A stretch of 17,077 bases of DNA from assembly GCA_023246565.1 (NCBI GenBank), contig JAHFIE010000020.1, forward strand, positions 1 to 17,077, written 5' to 3'. The notes below the pieces were generated by a model. The model had not been told where the DNA came from and did not search any database. It saw only the letters and a list, made by a program, of their open reading frames with translations. Position numbers and translations under genes: made by a program. Below, one piece after another: positions 1-4,571 of this stretch. Numbering within the stretch: the stretch's first letter is position 1; every line of letters starts with the position of its first letter. The stretch comes from Candidatus Magasanikiibacteriota bacterium (GTDB taxonomy: Bacteria > Patescibacteriota > Patescibacteriia > Magasanikbacterales > UBA922).

Positions 1-2
1 TG

Positions 3-281
3 CAAGCTGATTCCACGGTGAATTATGCTGTAGCAAAAGAAGGCGAAGTTTTTACGAGTGCGAAAGATCGTGCCAGTAAAAATTTATGGAATACGTATCA
101 GTATCCCAAACTTCCACCAGGGCCTATTAGTAATCCAGGCATTGATTCAATTATGGCTGCGATTTATCCAGAAAAAAATGATTATTGGTATTTTTTGACC
201 ACGCTTGATACCGGGGAAGTGAAATACGCGCGTACATTGGCAGAGCATAATGATAATGTGAGAAAATTTTTGAAAAAGTAA
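3..281 (+). CDS. mltG: Endolytic murein transglycosylase MltG, C-terminal part (gene enters from the left)
   Basis: The frame is open from the first complete codon and ends in TAA at 279-281, so only the last 92 residues are in the window. They match the end of the MltG/YceG family: the Q-A-D-S-T-V-N-Y-A stretch, then Y-x-Y-x-x-LPPGPISNPG, then a DYWYFLTT strand and the closing A-E-H-N-D-N-V. MltG is an inner-membrane enzyme that cleaves nascent glycan strands and helps set their length (family knowledge). The catalytic glutamate and the membrane anchor lie upstream and cannot be checked. An internal GTG at position 18 is not a real start because the homology continues ahead of it. Confidence 0.88.
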   Translation, partial: QADSTVNYAVAKEGEVFTSAKDRASKNLWNTYQYPKLPPGPISNPGIDSIMAAIYPEKNDYWYFLTTLDTGEVKYARTLAEHNDNVRKFLKK

Positions 282-371
282 AATAAAAATTGGATATTGG
301 GAAGTTCACGGTTGAGTTGTCAGATAAGCTGTTTTTTGATAGTCTAGAGATGTAAAATAAAGAATAAATGT

Positions 372-575
372 ATGATTTGGGACTACAACAAAAAACAAGT
401 ACAAAAACAAGCACAGGCCGACAAACTGTGGCGTTTGGAGCGGTTTATCAACTATGGCACACCCAAGATGAAGCTCAATCGCGCTGAGTTGAAAAAAGTA
501 TTACCTGAACTCCGAATTTCCGAAGATCGTCGTGCGTTTTTAAAATTATTGGTATGGAAGGAAAAAACATTTTAA
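372..575 (+). CDS. Small antitoxin-like partner of the AbiEii-type nucleotidyltransferase
   Basis: This 67-residue, strongly basic protein is rich in K, R, Q and L. It carries the pattern DKLWRLERFINYG, then an ELKKVLPEL helix and a closing RRAFLKLLVW, as in short proteins that sit just ahead of nucleotidyltransferase (AbiEii/DUF1814) genes. Its last 22 bases overlap the next gene in another frame, so translation is probably coupled, as is usual for toxin-antitoxin pairs. It has no Shine-Dalgarno sequence. The antitoxin role is inferred from position and from the partner; the protein is too short to show a full AbiEi winged-helix domain. Confidence 0.7.
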   Translation: MIWDYNKKQVQKQAQADKLWRLERFINYGTPKMKLNRAELKKVLPELRISEDRRAFLKLLVWKEKTF

Positions 576-1210
576 CGCCAGAACGCGTACGCGTATTGGA
601 ACTGGTGGCCAAAGAGCCGCGTCTTGCAAATTTTTATTTAAGCGGCGGTACCGCGTTATCGGCTTTTTATTTTCAACATCGAGATTCTGAAGATTTGGAT
701 TTTTTTTGTTTTGAAACAATCAATGTGTCTCTCATTCATGAATTCATGGACATGGTGAAAAAAGATTTGGGCGCAAAAACAATGCGCTATGACAAAGTTT
801 TTTATCGTAATTTATTTTTTCTTACCCTTGCGGACAAAACCGAATTTAAATTGGAATTCACGAAGTACCCGTTTAAACATTTGGGAAAAATTAGCAAAAA
901 ATTTGGAGTACCGATTGATAGTTTGCGTGATATTGCCGCCAACAAATTTATGGCTCTCATTGAACGTTTTGACCCTAAAGATTTTGTTGATATGTATTTT
1001 TTGCTTGAGCGTTATTCCTTATCTGCGATTCGCCGCGATGCTGAGAAAAAATTTGGTAGCAAAATTGGTGATATGGGTGTTGGTAGTGAATTTGCCAAAG
1101 TGCGAAGAATCGAAGCCCTGCCGCGCATGCTAAAACCCCTCACTATTGGGAAAGTAAAAGTTTTTTTTGCAAACGAGGCACGAAAGTTGGGAACAAGTTT
1201 TTTGCTGTAA
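554..1210 (+). CDS. AbiEii/DUF1814-family nucleotidyltransferase (putative toxin)
   Basis: The 218-residue protein has the marks of the AbiEii/AbiGii toxin family. These are a glycine-rich FYLSGGTAL motif with G31-G32, then H42-R43-x-S-E-D47-L-D49, which supplies the metal-binding aspartates, a later KLEF strand near residue 99, and the C-terminal DIAANKF...KDFVDMYFLL segment. Family members are nucleotidyltransferases; some modify tRNA ends and stop growth unless an antitoxin acts. The start overlaps the end of the small upstream gene by 22 bases. All motif residues are present, so the enzyme looks intact. A defence or plasmid-stability role is inferred from the family. A terminator hairpin follows 10 bases after the stop. 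Confidence 0.88.
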   Translation: MEGKNILTPERVRVLELVAKEPRLANFYLSGGTALSAFYFQHRDSEDLDFFCFETINVSLIHEFMDMVKKDLGAKTMRYDKVFYRNLFFLTLADKTEFKLEFTKYPFKHLGKISKKFGVPIDSLRDIAANKFMALIERFDPKDFVDMYFLLERYSLSAIRRDAEKKFGSKIGDMGVGSEFAKVRRIEALPRMLKPLTIGKVKVFFANEARKLGTSFLL

Positions 1211-1219
1211 AATTTAAAT

Positions 1220-1320
1220 CAAAAAACCAGAGAGAAATCTCAATACTTTTTTCTAAAAGTACTTAGATTTTGCTCTCTGGTTTTTGTGTTCTTCGGCAGG
1301 GGATCGGAGCTGCTTGCGCG
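1220..1320. repeat. 101-bp direct repeat, copy 1 (3' end of small-membrane-protein cassette 1)
   Basis: The stretch matches 2794-2894 at 100 of 101 positions by direct reading; the one difference is T against G in a hairpin loop. It contains a long hairpin and then a GC-rich tail with a GCAG/CTGC pairing. Homology stops sharply at both ends: the flanking bases are unrelated. It lies downstream of the minus-strand membrane protein gene and 10 bases after the stop of the nucleotidyltransferase gene. Confidence 0.95.
1222..1285. terminator. Long bidirectional terminator hairpin, copy 1
   Basis: A 13-bp outer stem pairs 1222-1234 with 1273-1285 (AAAAACCAGAGAG with its exact complement). Inside are AATCT/AGATT and TACTTTT/AAAAGTA pairings closing on a TTCT loop. 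It ends in a T run on both strands, so it can stop plus-strand transcription from the toxin gene and minus-strand transcription from the membrane protein gene. Confidence 0.85.
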
Positions 1321-1354
1321 TTCCTCAACGACCCCTCTGACGGTGCTGGAATTT

Positions 1355-1582
1355 TCAGCTAATAGCGATGATGGCAAAGAACGCCAATACTGTCATCACT
1401 ATCCCCCAGAAGAGGTTGAACAGAGCAAAGGAGTCGTGTGGATCCTCGTAGCATTGAGAGATTGAGCAAACTCCACTTATCCAGATCAAGAGGGCTATCA
1501 AGTAGCTCCCCACGTTGTGAGAGTTCAGGATCGACAGTATACCGACCACGATTGTAGGACCAATGATAAAGTATTTCAGCAC
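1355..1582 (-). CDS. Small multi-pass membrane protein of cassette 1, unknown function
   Basis: A GTG-started frame of 75 residues made almost wholly of hydrophobic segments: roughly residues 4-20, 26-46 and 54-74. A short polar loop (Q-C-Y-E-D-P-H-D) sits between the second and third. AAGGAG lies 7 bases ahead of the GTG, which sets the start; the same arrangement with a 6-base gap occurs in cassette 2. The leader's own reading frame is open for 97 codons over this region, but its product has no hydrophobic pattern, so the GTG frame is preferred. There is no sequence likeness to the cassette 2 protein beyond size and topology. I do not recognise the family. Two cysteines lie near the second segment. 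Confidence 0.65.
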   Translation of the reverse strand: MLKYFIIGPTIVVGILSILNSHNVGSYLIALLIWISGVCSISQCYEDPHDSFALFNLFWGIVMTVLAFFAIIAIS

Positions 1583-1624
1583 GGATTCGCTCCTTCTTGA
1601 GCATCATCTGGTGGTAGCGGCGCC

Positions 1625-1679
1625 TTGCCACTCCCATCATTGCGATATCCAAGAACGGGTGAGTATAGCAAAGAGAGAG
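1625..1679 (-). repeat. Conserved promoter-leader block of cassette 1
   Basis: It matches 3230-3284 with 6 differences in 55 positions; a looser match (about 29 of 40) continues over the next 40 bases toward the gene. It holds the -10 box and the first part of the leader. On the minus strand it reads as an open frame, starting TTG or ATG, that could encode a leader peptide. Confidence 0.85.
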
Positions 1680-1690
1680 AGAGACGTCAA
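1662..1690 (-). promoter_or_regulatory. Sigma70-type promoter of cassette 1
   Basis: On the minus strand TTGACG (1685-1690) is followed by a 17-base CT-rich spacer and TATACT (1662-1667). The expected start of transcription near 1655 gives a leader of about 73 nt. The spacing and -10 hexamer type are shared with cassette 2. Confidence 0.8.
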
Positions 1691-1700
1691 GGCTGTTTAT

Positions 1701-1740
1701 TTTACAATATACAGTAGATAGTGTATACTATACTACATAC
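1701..1740 (+). promoter_or_regulatory. Promoter and possible operator ahead of the wHTH-ATPase gene
   Basis: TTTACA (1701-1706), a 17-base spacer and TATACT (1724-1729) form a good sigma70 promoter. The -10 box lies within a run of three ATACT units (1725-1740) just before the ATG at 1742, so the message would be nearly leaderless. The ATACT run is a plausible binding site for the winged-helix protein encoded directly downstream; that is inference. Confidence 0.65.
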
Positions 1741-1741
1741 T

Positions 1742-2509
1742 ATGTTTTCTATTACTACTCAAAAAATTCTTGAATTTATCAAGAAAAACGAAGGGATCAG
1801 CCCCAAGGACATCGTGGCCCATCTTGGCCTTAATGCCTCGGGTATTTTTCGACACCTTAAAAAAATGGAAAAGGATGAACTATTATATAAGGTAGGCAAA
1901 CCGCCCAAGGTGCGGTATTATTCTTACACGCATACTATGGATACAGAATCAAAATTATTGTCGAACGCCATTAATTGGGCGGTTTCAGGCGATGCGCGTC
2001 TGGCCAGTCCTGACCAACTCTGTGAAACTCGGGACATTTTTCAGGCTCGATCAAACCGATTGTTGAACGATTTAAAAAGAATAGTCAAAAATGAAAATTT
2101 AGTGTATCTCATTGTCGCTGCCATTGGTGAGATTGGTAATAATTCTTTTGATCACAACATTGGTCGTTGGCGCGACGTTACGGGCATATTTTTTGGTTTA
2201 GACGAAAAAACGCGAACAATAGTCATCGCAGACCGCGGGCAGGGTGTGCAGGCTACGCTTAAGCAAGTGCGACCGAAAATTCAAAGTGATGCCGAGGCTT
2301 TGAATGTAGCGTTTTTGGAAACGGTGTCCGGACGAGATCCGGAACAACGGGGCAATGGCCTTAAATTCGTTAAAAAAGTAGTTGAAGAAAATCAATTATA
2401 TTTAAAATTATATACTGGTAAGGCAGTAGCTGAAATTACTAAGCCTGAAATGAAAATAACTGAATCTGATGCCAGTATTCCCGGTACGTTAACTTACCTA
2501 ATTTTTTAA
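1742..2509 (+). CDS. Winged-helix DNA-binding protein fused to a GHKL (histidine-kinase-like) ATPase domain
   Basis: The protein has 255 residues. Residues 5-62 form a winged-helix domain of the ArsR/MarR kind (SPKDIVAHLGLNASGIFRHLKKME, then a basic wing ending RYYSYT). Residues of about 120-225 form a GHKL ATPase: N-box E130-I-G-N-N134 with D137-H138-N, G1 box D164-R-G-Q-G168, and G2 region R-G204-N-G-L. No histidine phosphorylation domain is visible. The next gene, 2 bases downstream, is STAS-like, so the pair resembles anti-sigma kinase/anti-anti-sigma partners such as SpoIIAB/SpoIIAA, here with DNA binding built in. An in-frame GTG at 1721 lies inside the promoter, so the ATG at 1742 is chosen. 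Partners and signal are unknown. Confidence 0.82.
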   Translation: MFSITTQKILEFIKKNEGISPKDIVAHLGLNASGIFRHLKKMEKDELLYKVGKPPKVRYYSYTHTMDTESKLLSNAINWAVSGDARLASPDQLCETRDIFQARSNRLLNDLKRIVKNENLVYLIVAAIGEIGNNSFDHNIGRWRDVTGIFFGLDEKTRTIVIADRGQGVQATLKQVRPKIQSDAEALNVAFLETVSGRDPEQRGNGLKFVKKVVEENQLYLKLYTGKAVAEITKPEMKITESDASIPGTLTYLIF

Positions 2510-2511
2510 TT

Positions 2512-2778
2512 ATGCGCCTTGAACTAAAAAAATTTGGCACTGTTCTTACTTCTCGTCCATCCGGCAAAGAAGCCTATCTTGCGGCGAAAGCTTATAGTCT
2601 ACCAAAAGACCGGACTGAAAAAATAGAAGTGGATTTTGACGGAGTGGAAGTTCTAGCCCCATCGTGGGCTGATGAGTTTATTACGCCATTATTAGTTGAT
2701 TTTGCCGGTAAAGTAACCCTGCTCTCGAGTTCAAACGCTTCGGTAAAAGCCACGTTGGAAATTATTTTAAAAAAATAA
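2512..2778 (+). CDS. STAS-like DUF4325 domain protein
   Basis: The 88-residue protein has the STAS-like layout of DUF4325: an IEVDFDGVEVL strand, then A-P-S51-W-A-D-E-F at the start of a helix, a VTLL strand and a last helix. Ser51 sits where SpoIIAA-type proteins carry the serine that their kinase phosphorylates. Pairing of DUF4325 with a GHKL ATPase is a known genomic theme. It starts 2 bases after the ATPase stop, so the two are co-translated, and stoichiometric complex formation is likely. Phosphorylation of Ser51 by the upstream protein is inference. A short CCGGC/GCCGG hairpin straddles the stop, and the cassette 2 terminator follows 16 bases on. Confidence 0.78.
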   Translation: MRLELKKFGTVLTSRPSGKEAYLAAKAYSLPKDRTEKIEVDFDGVEVLAPSWADEFITPLLVDFAGKVTLLSSSNASVKATLEIILKK

Positions 2779-2793
2779 CCCGGCTCTGCCGGA

Positions 2794-2894
2794 CAAAAAA
2801 CCAGAGAGAAATCTCAATACTTTTTTCGAAAAGTACTTAGATTTTGCTCTCTGGTTTTTGTGTTCTTCGGCAGGGGATCGGAGCTGCTTGCGCG
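2794..2894. repeat. 101-bp direct repeat, copy 2 (3' end of small-membrane-protein cassette 2)
   Basis: It is identical to 1220-1320 except for one base, which turns the TTCT hairpin loop into TTCG. Flanks are unrelated on both sides. Like copy 1, it begins just after the stop of a plus-strand gene (16 bases). Confidence 0.95.
2796..2859. terminator. Long bidirectional terminator hairpin, copy 2 (UUCG loop)
   Basis: It has the same 13-bp outer stem and inner pairings as copy 1. The loop closes as CTTTT-TTCG-AAAAG, a loop type known for high stability. T runs flank it on both strands. Confidence 0.85.
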
Positions 2895-2927
2895 CTCGAC
2901 GATTCTTTGTCAGCTTGGGCGGGTTTT

Positions 2928-3188
2928 TCAGGTCGAGGCGAGGAAGATGGCGGTTCCAACCGCCAGTACCCCGAGCAGAAGGTGTCTGAACCCCTTGTCG
3001 TAGTACTGGGGCTCCACGACTTCAGGGGCTTCGTTGTACCCGAAGATCAGATACACCACCCCCACCAGTCCCTGGGTGGAGACGATGAACCACTTCCAGT
3101 ATTGGAACATGTAGTCGGGCTTCGCGATCGACATCCCGCTGATGACCGCGAGCGCCAGCAGGTACCAATAAAAAATCGCCTTGTGCAC
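2928..3188 (-). CDS. Small multi-pass membrane protein of cassette 2, unknown function
   Basis: The 86-residue protein has three hydrophobic segments: about residues 3-19, 31-48 and 67-84. An acidic loop (E-A-P-E-V-V-E-P-Q-Y-Y-D) separates the last two. The GTG start at 3186-3188 is set by AAGGAG 6 bases upstream, the same design as cassette 1. The frame is open further upstream through the leader (M-V-E-V-A-M-G-H-C...), so a longer N-terminus is possible, but the cassette 1 leader is out of frame with its gene, which argues against it. I do not recognise the family. Aromatic residues cluster at the membrane edges (Y-M-F-Q-Y-W-K-W). Confidence 0.65.
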   Translation of the reverse strand: MHKAIFYWYLLALAVISGMSIAKPDYMFQYWKWFIVSTQGLVGVVYLIFGYNEAPEVVEPQYYDKGFRHLLLGVLAVGTAIFLAST

Positions 3189-3229
3189 GGTTGACTCCTT
3201 CTCAAACACCATCTGACGGCAGTGACCCA

Positions 3230-3284
3230 TTGCCACTTCCACCATTGCGTTATTCAAGAATGGGTGAGTGTAGCAAAGAGAGAG
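3230..3284 (-). repeat. Conserved promoter-leader block of cassette 2
   Basis: It is the partner of 1625-1679, with 49 of 55 positions identical, and holds the -10 box and the first part of the leader. Confidence 0.85.
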
Positions 3285-3295
3285 GGGGATTACAA
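3267..3295 (-). promoter_or_regulatory. Sigma70-type promoter of cassette 2
   Basis: On the minus strand TTGTAA (3290-3295), a 17-base spacer and TACACT (3267-3272). It is weaker than the cassette 1 promoter in both hexamers, but the spacing is the same. Leader length to the GTG is about 72 nt. Confidence 0.7.
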
Positions 3296-3312
3296 GGGGC
3301 TGATTGTGGACA

Positions 3313-3381
3313 AATTTCAATGAAATAACCCAAACAATTATGGTTGTTGATCGTGGACAGGGCATCTACGTTATGATTAAA
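3313..3381 (+). pseudogene. Relic of a second GHKL-ATPase gene (G1-box fragment)
   Basis: In the frame of position 3322 the sequence reads F-N-E-I-T-Q-T-I-M-V-V-D-R-G-Q-G-I. It lines up without gaps with L-D-E-K-T-R-T-I-V-I-A-D-R-G-Q-G-V of the ATPase gene at 1742-2509 (10 of the first 16 identical, most others conservative). A stop lies just upstream (3301-3303) and another at 3403-3405, and neither the N-box nor the G2 region is present. At base level the fragment differs much from the live gene, so it is an old paralogue rather than a fresh duplication. It directly abuts the promoter end of cassette 2. Confidence 0.6.
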
Positions 3382-3423
3382 TGGGGTAGACTAGGAGTGC
3401 ACTAGGTAATTTTTTTTCCGAAT

Positions 3424-4512
3424 ATGCTCACCTCTGACTTTGACTACAACCTCCCGTCCGAACGCATTGCACAGACTCCGGCCAACCCACGAGATTCTTC
3501 GCGGTTGATGGTGATAGATCGTACCAGCAAAAAATTTGAACATAAAATTTTTTCCGACATTATTGATTATCTACAATCCGGTGATGTATTGGTTTGGAAT
3601 AATTCTAAAGTTTTTAAAGCTCGATTGTCCGGTCAGTTGATGTCTGAAAAAGGTGAACCATTACGCGATCACCGCAAACCAATAGAAATCTTTTTGGTTC
3701 GGGAAATGGAAAATTCTGGCGTGTGGAAAGTTTTGGCAAAACCAGGTCGACATGTAAAACCAGGCACACGGGTACAATTCGCATCGGATTTTTGGTGTGA
3801 TGTAATGGTAAAAGAGACTGAAGGTACAATTTTAGTCCAGTTTCCTGACCCGGTCAATGTGGTTATGCAAAAAGCTAACCAATACGGCAGTGTACCATTG
3901 CCGCCGTATGTAAAAGATGAACGACATGAACTGGAAGCCTATCAAACCGTGTACGCGCGTCACGAAGGGTCAGTTGCTGCGCCAACAGCCGGATTTCATT
4001 TTACGTCGGATTTGATAAAAAAAATAAAGGACAAAGGTGTTGAGTTGGCTGAAGTTACGTTGCATGTGGGTTTAGGTACTTTTTTGCCGGTGAAAAGCGA
4101 ACGCGTTGAAGATCACACCATGCACAGCGAAGTTGTGGAAATTCCATTAGAAACTGCGGAAGCGATTAATCGCGCCAAACAGGAAGGTCGGCGCGTGATT
4201 GCGGTTGGAACAACGACCGTACGAACCCTCGAGGGCGTTGCGCAGTTAGCCGCAAAATTTTCTGGTCAAGAAACCAAAGAAAAAATTTGGCTTGAACCAT
4301 ACCGCGGCGATCTTACTATTTTTATTACTCCTGGATTTGAATTTAAAATCGTGAATGCGCTCATAACGAATTTTCATTTACCTAAATCAACGCTCCTTAT
4401 GTTGGTTGCTGCTTTTGCAGGGGATCAAAAATTTATCTTGGATTGTTACCGAGAAGCGGTTACAGAAAATTATCGTTTTTATAGCTTTGGGGACGCTATG
4501 TTTTTAGATTGA
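3424..4512 (+). CDS. queA: S-adenosylmethionine:tRNA ribosyltransferase-isomerase QueA
   Basis: QueA moves and rearranges the ribose of SAM onto preQ1 in tRNA (anticodons GUN) to form epoxyqueuosine. The 362-residue protein has the family's usual length and marks: the opening DFDYNLPSERIAQTPA, R-D-x-S-R-L, the GSVAAPTAGFHFT core, HVGLGTFLPV, TTTVRTLEG, and the closing NFHLPKSTLLMLVAAF. It starts at the ATG right after a T-rich, SD-less stretch. No other queuosine genes are nearby. The stop codon overlaps the -35 box of the next gene's promoter. It appears intact. Confidence 0.97.
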   Translation: MLTSDFDYNLPSERIAQTPANPRDSSRLMVIDRTSKKFEHKIFSDIIDYLQSGDVLVWNNSKVFKARLSGQLMSEKGEPLRDHRKPIEIFLVREMENSGVWKVLAKPGRHVKPGTRVQFASDFWCDVMVKETEGTILVQFPDPVNVVMQKANQYGSVPLPPYVKDERHELEAYQTVYARHEGSVAAPTAGFHFTSDLIKKIKDKGVELAEVTLHVGLGTFLPVKSERVEDHTMHSEVVEIPLETAEAINRAKQEGRRVIAVGTTTVRTLEGVAQLAAKFSGQETKEKIWLEPYRGDLTIFITPGFEFKIVNALITNFHLPKSTLLMLVAAFAGDQKFILDCYREAVTENYRFYSFGDAMFLD

Positions 4513-4540
4513 CAAAAGTTTGCTCGCATGGTTATATACT
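4509..4540 (+). promoter_or_regulatory. Promoter of the secreted Ig-like protein gene
   Basis: A perfect TTGACA (4509-4514) shares bases with the queA stop codon. The A/T block 4532-4540 offers a -10 box: TATATA at 18 bases or TATACT at 20 bases spacing. Confidence 0.6.
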
Positions 4541-4571
4541 AATACTTGTATCTCTCTAATTAATTGATTGT

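Larger units (their letters stand above)
1220..1695 (-). other. Small-membrane-protein cassette 1 (composite unit)
   Basis: On the minus strand the unit reads promoter, conserved leader of about 73 nt, AAGGAG, a variable small membrane protein, and a conserved 3' end with terminator. The same order recurs at 2794-3302 with a different protein. It is visibly richer in GC than its surroundings, and it has a consensus ribosome site while the neighbours have none. Both facts suggest a separate origin. No transposase, terminal inverted repeat or target duplication was seen, so the means of movement is unknown. Confidence 0.7.
2794..3302 (-). other. Small-membrane-protein cassette 2 (composite unit)
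   Basis: The order of parts is the same as at 1220-1695: promoter, leader, AAGGAG, GTG-started membrane protein, conserved 101-bp 3' end. The 5' block has drifted (49 of 55) while the 3' end is nearly identical, and the protein between them is unrelated. This pattern suggests content swapping or gene conversion at the 3' end. Confidence 0.7.

Noticed and set aside
1220..1320. The 101-bp repeat as an integron attC site
   Set aside because: It forms a long imperfect hairpin of the right size, but the ends lack the RYYYAAC and GTTRRRY core boxes, and no integrase is in the window.
1359..1652. A 97-residue minus-strand frame starting in the cassette 1 leader
   Set aside because: It continues the leader frame through the membrane protein gene but gives a product without any domain-like pattern. 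The overlapping GTG frame has a consensus ribosome site and clear membrane segments.
1721..1741. GTG start for the wHTH-ATPase gene
   Set aside because: The GTG lies directly against the -10 box, so it would not be transcribed.
2779..2793. CCGGC/GCCGG hairpin as a separate terminator
   Set aside because: No T run follows on the plus strand; the large hairpin directly downstream is the better terminator.
2844..3194. A 116-residue plus-strand frame over cassette 2
   Set aside because: It is the antisense of the membrane protein gene and begins inside the repeat; the long frame is a side effect of the high GC.
3189..3365. An extended N-terminus for the cassette 2 protein
   Set aside because: The frame is open upstream, but it runs through the promoter, and the matching leader in cassette 1 is out of frame with its gene.
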